DNA of 64,000 nucleotides. Origin: Paraescarpia echinospica (Eukaryota; Annelida; Polychaeta; Sabellida; Siboglinidae). This document shows, piece after piece, positions 10,923 to 22,607 of this stretch. Below the pieces are notes generated by a model. It was not told the DNA's origin and ran no database searches. It was given only the letters and a program-made list of their open reading frames with translations. Position numbers and translations under genes: made by a program. The stretch spans positions 25,271,402-25,335,401 of the forward strand of contig CM034541.1 of assembly GCA_020002185.1 (NCBI GenBank). The letters are read 5' to 3'. Position 1 is the first letter of the stretch; each line of letters starts with the position of its first letter.

Positions 10923-11261
10923 ATGGCGCCCACCCGATCCTACGACGGTGTACCATTGAAGTACCAGTATCAGTGCCACTACCCTGGGTGTCATCTCAGT
11001 TTCAACATTCTCAGTTCGCTGACGCGTCACCAGCGCGACAAGCACAGCAAACCACGCAAAGTGCCCTACATCCCGCGCCGCTCATCGAAGCTCACAAATA
11101 AGCCGCACTCGTGCGATTACCCAGGATGCACCAGTAGCTATTTCTCAAACAGAGCCCTGGTTACCCATAAACGTCAGAAACACGGAAACGTTTACGCGTC
11201 CATGGAAACATCTGCACCTGTGATGGTAGTTCCTGCCTCTGCACACGCAGGGTTGATGTAG
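10923..11261 (+). CDS. Alternative last exon D, two C-x4-C fingers
   Basis: A 112-codon exon in frame 0 after the acceptor GATTGCCTCCACAG. It carries two C2H2 fingers of the C-x4-C-x12-H-x4-H type with the Y-P-G-C signature: C18/C23/H36/H41 and C64/C69/H82/H87, joined by a basic linker (residues 42-62). It ends in TAG after a Ser/Ala/Val-rich tail. It is the only two-finger member of this short-finger class; the others keep one. The first codon is ATG, but because all sister exons share frame 0 at the acceptor, this Met is more likely internal than a start. A candidate AATAAA lies at 12023. Inferred function: an alternative DNA-binding end of a nuclear transcription factor. Confidence 0.88.
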   Translation: MAPTRSYDGVPLKYQYQCHYPGCHLSFNILSSLTRHQRDKHSKPRKVPYIPRRSSKLTNKPHSCDYPGCTSSYFSNRALVTHKRQKHGNVYASMETSAPVMVVPASAHAGLM

Positions 11262-12022
11262 TCACGCCGGACGTGGGGTCGTGGTTATGGTCCAAACGAT
11301 GGAGTTGTACTTCGAAAAACAAACATTCAGTTGACACTATCGGAGCTGCGAGGTTTGTTGTGATGATAGGTTCCGTCTTGTTTGAAATAGCTGCAGCAAT
11401 CCGTGTTTGTTTTTCACTGAATCTGTGTTAGTCGTTGCTGGAAATGAATATAAATAATTTTAGTACTTTTCAGAGTTTTGTAAGATTGTATTATAAAGTT
11501 AGGTGGTCACTCTATAAGTTCCTGTACTGATTGTGCTAGCGTTTTGCAATATCATTTTGTACCATTGCACAGCCTTACGTGGATTACATACTTCCATGTG
11601 GGTGGTGTTTTGATGACGACCATCGTTGAACCTGTATCTTCTTTAGGTTTCTTACAAGGGTATTGTGTTTACACTGCATTTGGCTGCCAACTTCAGGTTA
11701 TCAAGAATCAATCTCTTGAAGCCAGCGCAATGGTGTAAATGTATCTGAACTGGTTTGAAACTCCTAAAAGGAAACTGCACATTTTTATAACGAGATGCTA
11801 CAATTGAGGCTCTGCCTCTGCTACAACACGTCATCGTAGTTCATCTGTTGTAATTGTTTATGCCAGAATATATTTTCTAGTGTCCCATCCTTTATTAGTA
11901 TGTCTTAAACTGGTTATGAGTTTCGGCATTTTAATTTACTATCTCGTGTGGGCGGCTGTTCCATCGTTGGTCATCCTGGTACTGAAAGTTTGACAATTAG
12001 GTTACAGGTAAAAGTATAACTT

Positions 12023-12028
12023 AATAAA
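12023..12028 (+). terminator. AATAAA downstream of exon D
   Basis: First canonical hexamer after exon D on the + strand, about 760 bases past the stop and just before a LINE fragment. Plausible poly(A) signal for this isoform. Confidence 0.35.
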
Positions 12029-12084
12029 CCCATCTCAACGGGTTTTTTAAAGCGATGTCATCCTTAACAAATGTGTTATGTTTT

Positions 12085-13294
12085 TTTAAGACATCACTAA
12101 GTGGGTAGATGAGGGAACACCAGTAGATATCGTCTACTTAGATTTTCAAAAAGCTTTCGACAAAGTACCACATCAAAGATTACTGCTTAAACTAAAGGCC
12201 CATGGCATAGGACATGGCATAATAAACTGGATAGAAAAATGGCTGATTGACAGAAGAAAACGTGTAGTAGTTGATGGGGAGGCTTCAAACTGGAAATCGG
12301 TATTGAGTGGGGTACCACAGTGATCAGTACTAGGACCTATATTATTCTTAATATATATCAACGATTTGGATGATCAAAATAACAAGCAAGGTGTTGAAAT
12401 TTGCGGATGATACAAAAGTGTTTAGAAGGATTAAAAGTGATGGAGATAGACAACATTTATAAGATGATCTTGACAAGTTGATCAAATGGTCTGAAAAGTG
12501 GCGAATGCTGTTCAATTTTGGGAAATGTAAATGCCTCCACGCAGGACATGGGAACGAAGAGGTATACTTATAATGGGGGTACTGTACTAAGTACTACTGT
12601 GAAAGAAAAGGACTTAGGGTTAACCATTAGTGCTGATATGAAGGTTTCAGAGCAGTGAGGAATTGCAGCTTTAAATGCAAATTAAATCCTTGGATTAATT
12701 AGGCGAAATATAGCATATGAGGAAAAATAACTTATAATACCACTGTACAAAGCAATAGTGAGGCTTCATTTAAACTATTGTATTCAAGCATGGAGGCCTT
12801 ATCGCAGGAATGACATAGATATGCTAGAAATAGTGGAGAGGAGAGCAACTAAATTTATACCAAAACTGAGGGATCTTAGTAACGAAATACGCCTAACAAT
12901 GTGGTTTAACAACACTAGAGACCAGGAGATTGAGAGGAGATCAGATAGAAGTGTTTAAAATATTGAATGGTTATGAAAATATTTATAGAAATATTTTTTT
13001 CTCAGTTAAGAAAGATAGAAGGACTAGAGGACATGAAGTTACATTAGCAAAGATACAGTACAGATTAGATATAAGAAAGTTCTCATTTTCACAAAGGACT
13101 GTAAATGAATGGAACAGATTATCTGCTGATTGTGTGGGTGCTAGTAGCTTGAATATGTTTTAAAATAGAATTGACACATACCTCAGAAGGGCGGGATACA
13201 CATAGATAAAAGGGTTGAACTCTCGATAAGCCAAGGGGCTTCCTTGTCCACCTGCCACCTAGAGTTAATTCTCTGGGTGGCAATCTTGTTAAAA
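12085..13294 (+). mobile_element. CR1/L2-like LINE fragment, RT and 3' end
   Basis: Translates in pieces as the C-terminal half of a non-LTR reverse transcriptase. First comes the motif DIVYLDFQKAFDKVPH, then GVPQ interrupted by a TGA, then INDLDD, and a conserved F-A-D-D catalytic box near 12400. A C-terminal region ends in DTYLRRAGYT-like sequence at about 13155-13200. Stops and frameshifts show it is dead. The 3' end (GGCAATCTTGTTAAAA at ~13279-13294) is shared with the copies at 48190 (-) and 56262 (+). The 5' end is truncated. Confidence 0.85.
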
Positions 13295-13505
13295 GGTGTT
13301 CTTCATAGCGATTTTCACTTTGTGGAAATGTATTGTGAGTGGTGTTTCCCCAGTTCTATATGTTCAGTCCAGGGTTGACATGTTTTGGACTAACCAGTTT
13401 TAACTGTGTTGGCCTAGAAACTAACTTTGCGTGACACTGTGTGCAGAGTGTGTTTAGCTGGGACGGTGAGTGGTGGTATTCAGTTGGTGTCGTCTGTATT
13501 TGTAG

Positions 13506-13691
13506 AGGCTCAAGTGTGCCTACAGCCACACCAAACAACGTCAATTTTCCTTGCACCGTCGCCGGAGAGACTCGCCAAACAAGGAACACATGTGTCAGTA
13601 CGCGTACTGTCACAGGGCATTCTACAGGCGCAGCGACCTTTACCGCCATCAGCGCCATATACACGGCGGACTGCTGGATGATCAATCATAA
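13506..13691 (+). CDS. Alternative last exon E, one C-x4-C finger
   Basis: A 61-codon exon. The acceptor is GTCGTCTGTATTTGTAG; the AG is itself part of the in-frame TAG, so the frame opens exactly at 13506 in frame 0. A basic stretch (R-R-R-R at residues 18-21) precedes a C2H2 finger, C30/C35/H48/H53, with the FYRRSDLYRH core typical of the sister exons. The frame ends in TAA eight residues after the finger. Longer open frames overlap it in the other two phases, which hide it. AATAAA follows at 14234, about 540 bases on. Confidence 0.8.
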   Translation, partial: RLKCAYSHTKQRQFSLHRRRRDSPNKEHMCQYAYCHRAFYRRSDLYRHQRHIHGGLLDDQS

Positions 13692-15137
13692 GGCACTGAA
13701 AACATTGAAACGTTCATTATACACAATTTACTGGATAACTCACACAACTCAATATTTCGGCCATATTCCATGGCATTCGTCAGCAGATTAGCTTCTTGTG
13801 AGGTAAATTATGTCGGAAGTTCTATACATTCAAGAAAATTGAAACTGTTTACAGCTCTGTGGAATAAGTCTGCGATTATTATTGACACCATGTTAGCTAA
13901 CGAGAATTGACCTATCTATATCGTGACTTACTGCGGTAGCAATAAAGTCCCGCAAGCTATCAGATATTATGTGAAGCCATCAGAAATTGATTTAAATCAA
14001 TGTTTTACGTGCCGGACACGTGGACCATACATGCATTCCGTCATGTATTTGCCGAAATTCTGGCTGCTAATGTTTTTGTTTGTTACAAAACATAGGCAGA
14101 GTTGTTCAAGTGAAACTGCATGCGTGAGATAGCATGACATACATTATAATTTTTAATAAGAATTAGTTTGAAAGCCATCATTGTTCATGTTTTATTTGTA
14201 GACAGTGATCTGCAATTATGTGTGTAATATTTTAATAAAGTGTACTTCATAACAAATTAGAACAACTGGTTTATGTTCCAGACCATGTTCAATGTGAAGG
14301 AGATTCAAGGTATATCTGCACTATGTGTGGTCTCATTAATCGTGGCTACTGCGGGACAGTGTGGGTCGGCACATTTAATGGTCCTCCCAAGTTTAGTGCA
14401 GCATACAATTAAATGTGGTCTCAAATCTCTTGACAGTGTTTGGCTTTTCTCCCACCTTAACGCGTCCATGTCTATTCCGTTACCCAGAACAACCCGGATG
14501 CATGAGTGAGGGGTGGTATCCGTAACAGAATATTCTTAGTATATTTTGCCAACAAAAATGTACAGAGGTTTGCTGGATCAGTCGTACTTCGGTCCACTTG
14601 CTGTCACCACCAGTCTTAACGGTGGCAATCAGGCATCATCAAAGATCAACTCCAGGTAGTTGCGATTAGGCCGTTAGCCGTGCTTGCTTCTGCTGTTTGA
14701 TCTCTTGCCTGCGCTGATAGTTGAATGTTTTGCATTCAATTTGAAAGTGTCGTGGGCAGCATAAAAGTATAACAACATCATTATTCTAATATTAAGAACA
14801 ATATGCAAATAAAAGTTAATAAATATGGAAGTAAGTGCTTTAAATACAATGATGGGAATATGCTGAAGAATGACCAAGATATGTTGAAAAACAAAAGATG
14901 GGTGACTAAACTGTTTGTGGAGATGACACAGTACTTAGTGATGTGAAAAACACCTTAAAATAATCTTAAAATGTGAGTTGACAATACTAGATATGAAGAG
15001 ATAACTAATTTACATATTAAAATGGAACAGTCAGCTTATGGGGATTATGAGGAGCAGTTTGTTGCATTATAGTTGATGGGAACCGAACAACTACATGGTA
15101 GTTTACTGCATCACTGCCATCAGTCATGGAAGTGATA
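13692..15137. other. Spacer after exon E
   Basis: 3' flank with AATAAA at 14234-14239, then AT-rich sequence without recognised genes. A C-x2-C containing frame after a TTCCAG at ~14280 was considered and rejected. Confidence 0.5.
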
Positions 15138-15831
15138 AGCCCCCGTCTACACGACGTTTTTAACCCGGGATGCGCGTCTACACGGTGTCAAAATGCCGTG
15201 CTAAATTGCCGCGCTAAAAGTTAGCTCGGGCTAAGCTAGCTAGGTGGACCAGGCGCGGGCCAAGCATGGGTCGCGGGTCAGGTTCAGCAGGAGTAAGACC
15301 ACATTTAAATTTTACATAGGCGGCCATTATAACATTTCCTTCATTTCCTGCTAAATTTGCCTTGGATTTTCTTGACTTTTTCACAGCATATTTAACCTCC
15401 ATTGACACAAGTGCTGTGGAAAACTTGTGAAATTCTTATACCTCATTTTTCAGAATAATCCACCCAAACCTGACACCCCTCAATTTCGCCCTAATCTGGT
15501 GACGGATTTTGAAATATTGATGCGTGCTGCAAAATAGCCGCTGTGCGAATACGCTAGCGTATATTTATTGCTACCTCGTGAAAGACCTAATGCAGTAGTA
15601 CATTCAGTATTCACTGGACTAACATGTGCCATGTCAAAGTGCTCGAAAAAATATCACACCTCACACCAAAATAGTATTGTCAAGAGCACTCTTTCGGTCG
15701 GTAATGGCGGACGTCTTACCCCAGCAGCGCTCGTGTAGACGGATAACTCGGGTTATCTCGTAGTATCTTGGCTCCGCTGTGATGTCGCAGTGGTCGTTAA
15801 TCCGCTTCTGCTTTTCCTTGCCAAACACTAA

Positions 15832-16269
15832 GGGGTCAGCACACTGATAGTTTTCCCATTGGCGACCATGTTAACGTTTTGTCTGATTGTAAGAAAACGT
15901 GACCTAGAAAATGTATTAAACTTCTCACCTGCCGTTGTCATCATTTCATTGACATGCTGGTCGAGTTTAGTCAAAATCTAATATTTCTAGCTCTTACAAA
16001 ATGCCTGTATGTATGACACCCGTCAATATTTACAAATGGATGCAGGCAGTAATCCGCCTAAAGTGTCAACTAGCCAAATAGCTGCCAAATACCCTTCCGC
16101 TTAATAAAATCAGCTAAAAAGACACCAATTTACTGGCACTCTAGAAATCTGACTACTCAAATGCACTTATGTCAGAGCAAGTGAATATTGTAAAAAATCA
16201 TTTCTAAAAAATATACTGCACTTTCTTTCGTATGTAACCAAGCAGGAAGTCTAACAGTGTTCTGACCCC
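15832..16269 (-). mobile_element. Element B copy 2 (reverse), CTAA duplication
   Basis: 438 bp from GGGGTCAGCACACTG to CAGTGTTCTGACCCC, perfect termini apart from one or two changes, flanked by CTAA at 15828-15831 and 16270-16273. This fixes the element ends and a 4-bp target duplication. Confidence 0.9.
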
Positions 16270-16290
16270 CTAAGTATTATCTATCGAAAA

Positions 16291-16572
16291 ATGAGTGGGA
16301 GAGGACTGAACTGGAGCACTGATCAGTGCTTTTTGGACATTTGGGGAAAAGAGGATATACAGGTGTGTTTCGATGACAGCGTCAGAGACGCTAAAATATA
16401 TGTCAGGATGAACCAGGAATTGTCACAGCTACGTCCTGGAGACGGGTACGTGAGGACTTCAACTCAGATAAGAAACAAAATGAAAAAATTGAAAAGAGTA
16501 CAAACTACTGCACCAAGTATGCTTCATGTAGACGCTACTGATTTAACCTGGGTTAAATTACGCTTCGTGTAG
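16291..16572 (+). CDS. Myb/SANT-like ORF of the Harbinger-like element
   Basis: A 93-codon frame from ATG. The first 65 residues read as a trihelix Myb/SANT-like DNA-binding domain: W9 near the start, L15 and W18 in the first helix, then a Q-I-R-N-K-M-K-K-L-K third helix (residues 61-70). Such domains accompany PIF/Harbinger transposases and bind transposon DNA with them. The tail after residue 71 runs into the terminal repeats, so the gene is probably truncated, or the rest lay in another exon. The copy is probably inactive. Confidence 0.6.
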   Translation: MSGRGLNWSTDQCFLDIWGKEDIQVCFDDSVRDAKIYVRMNQELSQLRPGDGYVRTSTQIRNKMKKLKRVQTTAPSMLHVDATDLTWVKLRFV

Positions 16573-16943
16573 ACGCTACACAGTTTTAACCCGGGCTAAA
16601 ATAGCCCGGGTTATCTTTAACCCGGGTTATATCGCCGTCCGAGTAGACGCAGCTATATTGAATTACAAGATGCCACACCAGGTCACTAACGGAAGGTATT
16701 GTGAAGTGACAGTATTTTTGTGACTGAATTATAAAATAGACATCACGCTCATGTGAACACAATGCAGCATATCGCCATAAACAACTTTAAATAAACTAAC
16801 AAAACAAATATGTAGGTGACGTTCATTGAAACAGTAATGCTACATATAATCGAGTTATCATAAATAATTCAGATACTTTTATGTAAGGCAAACACACAAT
16901 GATAGTAAGCCGAGGTGTTCATCACTGTCTTTGTGTTTAACAG

Positions 16944-17132
16944 TGTGCCAACCTCGACGGTTCAGTTACGCGCACCCTGGGGGCCTCTACTTTCACTCCA
17001 AAACGTTATCGACCGCGAATATCAGCTGAGAAGAAATACGTATGTTCTTATGTTGGATGTGGCAAATCCTATTATGAGCGTCGCAAACTTGCTAGACATC
17101 AGAGAGCAAAGCACGGTAAGCCGCTGCTGTAA
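16944..17132 (+). CDS. Alternative last exon F, one C-x4-C finger
   Basis: A 62-codon exon after the acceptor CTGTCTTTGTGTTTAACAG, frame 0. A basic leader containing RYRPR (residues 21-25, also found in exon I) is followed by a C2H2 finger C34/C39/H52/H57 and only five residues before TAA. A longer open frame in another phase (16915 on) is a shadow. The very short tail after the finger and the acceptor immediately upstream fit a last exon. Confidence 0.85.
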   Translation, partial: CANLDGSVTRTLGASTFTPKRYRPRISAEKKYVCSYVGCGKSYYERRKLARHQRAKHGKPLL

Positions 17133-17388
17133 GCTGACGTTTGCCCCGCTTGCTGCTAGTTGAACAGTGCATACACGTCTATGTGACTACGAGTTCTGCA
17201 ACAGTTTTATACAGATTATATTTACCTGTTTTATTATCTGAATAATACCAACAATGCTGGGAGCTTGGAATATAAAACCCATGGATTGTTTCAAATGTGT
17301 GTATCATATGAAATCAAGTACTTACTACATACGAGCATGTACCCATAAATGCAAACATCATAATATACAGTGTATACACAATTGAAGT

Positions 17389-17627
17389 TTAAAGGGAAAC
17401 AAATGACATTTTTACCCTTGCATCTAAAAACTAACCATTAGCAACTAAAACCTAGAATAGTATGCCAGCAGTTTACCAGAATAACATTGTTGTAGAATCT
17501 CCCACTTTGAAAACAAATTCTGAGTAAACCACTGGCGTGATATTTTTGATTGTAATTGCAAATGGTTAGATTGTATTAATTCTTTTAGGCATATAGGCCC
17601 AAACAATTGTCTTGTGTGTCCCTTTAA
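17389..17627. mobile_element. Short MITE-like repeat, AAAGGGA ends
   Basis: ~240 bp from TTAAAGGGAAACA to TGTGTCCCTTTAA, imperfect inverted ends. Related sequence recurs at about 18984-19106 and 24748-24884 (shared ACCACT, GGCRTGATAT and AAACAATTG blocks). Non-coding. Confidence 0.6.
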
Positions 17628-17874
17628 TGTTTAATACGTGCATATACCTGATATGTAATTTTTTCTAAAATTTAAATGATGCCGTTTTTTTTTTTCTCGG
17701 AATTTGTGTAATTGATGCAGTTATAATGGACAACATTCTTGGCTTTGGTTTTGACAGTTTGTCCGAACTGATGGGTCACTTGAGTTCACGCTGCCTCGTC
17801 CATGGGTGGTGTTGAGACGTGACAGTGACGTATTTGTGGATGCACGGAGGACGTGACATTATCTAGCGTCGTGC

Positions 17875-18280
17875 GCAGTGGTGTAGCATTTAGAGCCACA
17901 GACTCTCAATCATCGGGTTCAGTGGTGTAGCATTTAGAGCCACAGACTCTCAATCATCGGGTGCAGTGGTGTAGCATTTAGAGCCACAGACTCTCAATCG
18001 TCGGATGCAGTGGTGTAGCATTTAGAGCCACAGACTCTCAATTGACAGATTCTGGGTTTGAATCCTCCTGCTGCTATTTCGAACCTACAACAAATTCGTT
18101 CACTCTACGTTGCTCCAGTTCACTAAGCTGTATGAATGAGTACATGGCCATAGACAGTGGTGGAAATTAGTGTACAAATAGTGTTCAAATGAACAAGTCT
18201 GTCACAACAGAGTGATGTGTAAAGTGCTTTGAGCAGTTCTAAGACCTGAACACCAGGCTAAATTATGTATAAAAACTTAC
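17875..18280 (+). mobile_element. tRNA-derived SINE with four tandem heads
   Basis: Four 44-bp units (starting at 17875, 17919, 17963 and 18007) each hold the 5' half of a tRNA-like head: GTGGTGTAGCATTTAGAGCC, then CAGACTCTCAATC. After the last unit a box-B-like GGGTTTGAATCC follows. A shared SINE body comes next (TTCGTTCACTCTACGTTGCT, then AGCTGTATGAATGAG, then AAAGTGCTTTGAGCAG). Related copies lie at 37148-37460 and 42868-43650. Pol III-derived, non-autonomous. The tandem head is unusual. Confidence 0.8.
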
Positions 18281-18983
18281 CTTTTCATTTTATTTGGTGT
18301 ATTCACATCTTGCATGAAGTTATGAAACACACTAAGCTGTTAGTGACAATAAGGCCTTGCAGTCACCATGATAAAATGAACTGACTGTCTATACAATTTC
18401 ACCAACCGAGCTTCCAGCAAACTATTATCTTTCGTGCGATCTAAACATATGATGCAATATTAGTGACTTGACCAATTGAACATATAACACCAAAACAGTA
18501 TATATTTTACACACTGTTGTTATCACTGAGCTGTCTTAAATCTACAATATTTGTTCAGAATCAATTATACCCCTTCTAGTGATGTTACACTAGCGTTCAT
18601 GCACTTGACGTGTCAAAAAGCCTTGTAAATAGTTTGTATCCTCATGAATGTTGGGACAAATGTAAACACCGTTTTCCATGAGCTGCTGTGATTATTGTAG
18701 TCATATGAGGATTGAATTGACGTTTTCTATTAAAATTTATGTTTTCTTCTGCGGGATCATCTTCTCCACATATCTCACTATATGTGAACTTATATAAAAT
18801 GTCTTATTATCAAAATTACTATATATAAAGGGTATACATTCTAGAACACCTCCCAATTTATGTCACGTTATAAATATGCGTCCACAGCTGGTCCGCTTCA
18901 CATCCACTTTTGTTACTTTGCTATAATCACCATTTTTGCAAACATGTGCACACTTGGAGGACGCAAGTGTGTTAAATATGTTT

Positions 18984-19106
18984 GCGAGACCATATTCAGA
19001 GGAAACCACTAACGTGAAAATTTAGATTGTAGTTGGAAATGGTTCATTTGTCTTAACCTTTGTAGGTGTATAACATAAAACAGTTGCCTTTTGTTTCCCT
19101 ATATGA
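18984..19106. repeat. Partial copy of the AAAGGGA MITE
   Basis: Resembles the right half of 17389-17627, ending GCCTTTTGTTTCCC. Left end missing. Confidence 0.45.
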
Positions 19107-19439
19107 CACAGCAAACATTGTTTTCTGCACTCAGTTTCCTCGCTTGCTTCCAAGCTTCACTTTGCTGGTGGTCTCTTCTATCCCCGTGTGATTCCACTCG
19201 GTTGTGTCTCCTTCTTGGCAGAGTTTCTGTCAGATTGTCTGTTTCACCGTACTGACGTTTGAGTGAATCGACCATGTGTAGAGGGTAGTCTGTGGGCAAG
19301 CATGACGATGCGTTACACGGGGGGAAGGGTTCTGGGTACGCGTTACGTAACGATTTTTAAAATGTTAGCTCATCGACCTATCCATATCAGACTGAGTCTG
19401 ATAGAGCATTAATTATTCAACCGGTTTTGGGGTAGATTT

Positions 19440-19788
19440 CGACAATATACCAACTGAAAACTTGCAATGTTTACGTGTGAACACAAGAAACGTCCCCGGT
19501 CCAGAGACCGAGGCACGGCTGTGGATCGTCCAGCTACACTCACCGAAACGACCCACATACCAGTGAAGGGTGAAGGGTGAAGGCAAAGACCACCGGTGTG
19601 TCGTCTGCTCGCAAAAGCACCGCCGGTTCCACCGCTCGCACCCCGGTACGTCTTACGCAGATAATCCACACAAGAAAATGAAGACGAGTTTCGTATGCAC
19701 CGGATGTGACGTGTACCTGTGCATCAAGGAGAACTCCGCGTGTTGGTTTGGACTGGCACACCAAGACCGAATATTGGTGATGGACTGA
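19440..19788 (+). pseudogene. piggyBac-like transposase C-terminal fragment
   Basis: The last part (19570-19788, 72 codons, stop TGA) has the Cys-rich pattern of piggyBac transposase C-termini: R-C-V-V-C, then C-x2-C (F-V-C-T-G-C-D), then L-C. The final L-A-H stands where the family has a His. Upstream, in another frame, a basic stretch reading KKRPRSRDR is followed by LTETTHIPVK, as expected before that domain. The two frames are separated exactly at a 7-bp motif (GTGAAGG) present three times in a row (19563-19583). One copy too many explains the frameshift. The catalytic DDD core is absent. Dead fragment. Confidence 0.65.
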
Positions 19789-20445
19789 CATCGTCATTCA
19801 CGACCTGCATGTTGCTGTGGAAACCGACATTCGATTTCAAACATGCTTTGTTATTGGCTGCCATGCCTGATTGATGCGATTGAAAATACATAAATTAGTT
19901 TCATGTTAATTTGGTTGTTTTATTGTGATCAAAAGTACAGTGCTATTTGAAGTCGTAATTACAAATCATGTCAGCCATTTTTTCTTCATTACTATGATAA
20001 TTGAAAATAATTGTACTAAAACAGCATAGTATCAATATTATATTAATTACTTGAGATAATTGTATTAAGAATGCCAAATGTGATCTGATAATAACATGTT
20101 ACTGTGAACATTTATGGTGGCCATTTTGAATGATTCGTTAATATGGTAACCAAATAAAAAATATATTGCATGATATCATGTGATAATTTCTAGTTCAAGA
20201 ATATATAGAATTATGTGGTGGTCCTGTTCCAACAATTTGTATTTCTTGGTGAACAATGGTATTGGGGTGAACAAGGCAGTTTATCAATAACGTTCAGGAA
20301 ATGCAGTCTTCAGAAGTCACAATGTAACAGGGCTGCATGTATTATATGGTTGATGTCCTTTCGGTAAGGGCGAGCCAATGGCTATTGGGGTTGTCATAGC
20401 AAAACCAGACCCCATTTTAAAGCAAAGTGGGCCTTCGGTTTTTTT

Positions 20446-22607
20446 AGTCCTTTGGCCGAAGGTCCAAGGGACTATTGCCATCATTCTGCATCCGCTGTCC
20501 GCCGTTAGCTGCCGTATCTCAGAAACCGTTCAGCAACTTTTTCTCTAATTTTGCATAGACATATCTTGGGGCACTGCCACTATGCACGAGAAATCTGTAT
20601 TTGATTGAATCATTTTAAGGGTTTCCTAGGGCCTCCAAGGACCCCAAAACTGGTAAAAATGTAACATTTGTCCTATTTTTTCAAAAATTGTTCAGCAACT
20701 TTTTTTCTAATTTTGCATAGATGTATCTTAGGGTGCTGCCACTATATACAAGAAATCTGTATTTGATTGAATTATTCTAAGGGGCCCCCAAAGTGCAAAA
20801 GATTTACATTATCTAGTGATGTGGTTTTGAGAAGGGCCCTTGAGACCACCCCCAACAGTAGATGTTGTGTAATGTGCCACAAAGTCAAAAGCTGTGACTA
20901 ATCTCTACAGCCTAGGCCATTGAGACCTTGACTAATCTTTAAATGGTCACAGCACCCAGGCAGAGTAGACACACTTGACCCCTGTTAGACTGAATGAACC
21001 CTTGCCTAACACTTTTAAACTGTATCTTCAAAACTATTGATTTTTTATAATTGCAAGTTGTGTTTATTTTGATGTTCATTTAATTATTATAAAATGGTGT
21101 GACTGTGGTGTTTATTGGTTATAGATGTATTGTCTGTAGAAACCTGTAGGTGACAAACATAGAAAATTAATATTCTGGACAACTATAGAGTGAAATATCC
21201 TACACTTTATTTATATCAAATGCATTCTACTGTTCTGTTTACGCTTGCCATGCCTTGTGTAGACATGGTACTGTGTAAATCAATTGTATCAATAAAGACT
21301 AATAATTACAGATTCACAATATAGTTGACACCTGAAACAACCAAATGTCAACCATTAGAAGAGTTGACATAGTTCCGCTATACACTATATATGTAAATTT
21401 AACCAGCTGCCATGTCAAGTCCGTTATAATTGTGACTAACAGTGTTCAAAATTATTCAGGTAAATAGCAAATAACAAAGGACACAAGTTTTCTCCTTGCC
21501 ATACCTCTACACATGAGAAGAAGGCTGACACAGCCTGGCCCTCATTTATACATGATTTAGCATTTTTGTACATGTTGTATACAACTTTCAACACAATACC
21601 ATTAATACCGCATGAAATTATCTTAGACCACAGGGAGGACCGGTCTACTAAATCAAATGCTTTCTTATAATCGATGAAGACACAATAAAGCCTTTTGAGT
21701 CGAGACAAATACAATTCAACCAATACCCCTATCTGAACACTGCCTGTTCTTCACCTATTACATTCGCTTTGTTTAGGTATGTGGTCAGTCTGGTGTTCTG
21801 AACAATCACTGAGGATTAATGAGCACTTGTGCAGAATGTCACCCACTTGGCAGGATTAATTGATCTATTCAGCAATGAGGACCCTGCTTAGGCCTCACTC
21901 TGGACACTGTCACTCACAGTATTGTGTATTGTCTTAGTTGGTGCATTGAGCTAATCTACTTGACCATGAATCAGTGGTGGCTCTGGTTGTGTATTACACC
22001 CAGCTGTGGAGCTAAGATTCTCTGCCTGCTATTGTTTGATGGAAGCTGTGACTAATCTGTAATTGGTCATTTGGCAGTAGCTTGTGTCAATAGACAGCAT
22101 TAAGCCACTAGACCCATGTTAAACTGGACAGTTGCCTGTAGGTTTTAAACTGTGTCAAACAGTGAGTCTACCTTTTGCTCTCAGATAATCTGTCCTCTTA
22201 GTTTTACACATGAAGACATAATCTGGCATAACTTTATAAGTCTTTGTAGCAGCACATTTGTACTTCCAGTGTATCATTGCAACATAACATACATATTACA
22301 TACTGTGTGCCACATTTGAATGTTGTGCATGTAATATTTCCATGTTTGATGGAAGCATCAAACTTCAAATTATATATTTGCATATATAATTTCAACAGCC
22401 GTTTTCTTCATTGTCACTTTTTGACCACTGCCATGTTCAATGCTCCATAACTTCGCCAATTTTTGTAGCAGTCATATTTTTTTGAAATCGTGTAAAGCAC
22501 CCTACCAAACCTTTACAAGGATGTAAGAAAACAATGTTACAATTTTTCCGACTTATCACTCATTTCGTCAGCCGGGGTCACATATAGACGTATTAGTCCA
22601 AAGGACT
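20446..22607. repeat. Composite repeat R, copy 1, ~2.2 kb
   Basis: Starts AGTCCTTTGGCCGAAGGTCC and ends AGTCCAAAGGACT, so the short ends are inverted (AGTCCTTTGG / CCAAAGGACT). Inside are repeats of a ~150-bp module (TAATTTTGCATAGAC, ATCTGTATTTGATTGAAT) and an antisense reverse transcriptase fragment. Copies: 31241-33290, 33723-34954, partial at 31008-31240 and 39335-39660, end only at 42650-42675. Copy 1 has ~130 bp (about 21047-21171) that is missing from copy 2. Mobilisation mechanism unknown. Confidence 0.8.
21436..21723 (-). pseudogene. RT fragment inside composite repeat R copy 1
   Basis: 95 codons matching the finger/palm part of a non-LTR reverse transcriptase: a C-V-F-I-D-Y-K-K-A-F-D catalytic motif, D-R-S-S-L-W, a G-I helix, then Q-G-E-N-L-C-P-L-L-F. 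No F-A-D-D box, endonuclease or rest of the RT is present in the repeat. The same frame, with one residue changed, is found at 32123-32410. Confidence 0.8.

Larger units (their letters stand above)
15138..16653 (+). mobile_element. Harbinger-like TIR element with nested element B
   Basis: Left end CCCCCGTCTACACGACG followed by AACCCGGG; right end is the inverse (AACCCGGGTT, then CGAGTAGACGCAG). Extra copies of the GTCTACACG and AACCCGGG blocks occur inside (15730-15760, 16540-16620), so the ends are built of repeated inverted motifs, or two elements lie side by side. The interior encodes a Myb/SANT-like protein (16291-16572), a companion ORF typical of PIF/Harbinger elements. The DDE transposase was not found. 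Element B (15832-16269) is inserted inside with a clean CTAA duplication. Confidence 0.6.

Noticed and set aside
14273..14509. C-x2-C containing frame after TTCCAG as another finger exon
   Set aside because: Only one Cys pair, no matching histidines, and phase differs from the array.
17875..18060. Cluster of tRNA genes
   Set aside because: Units contain only the 5' tRNA half; no closing acceptor stem. They are SINE heads.
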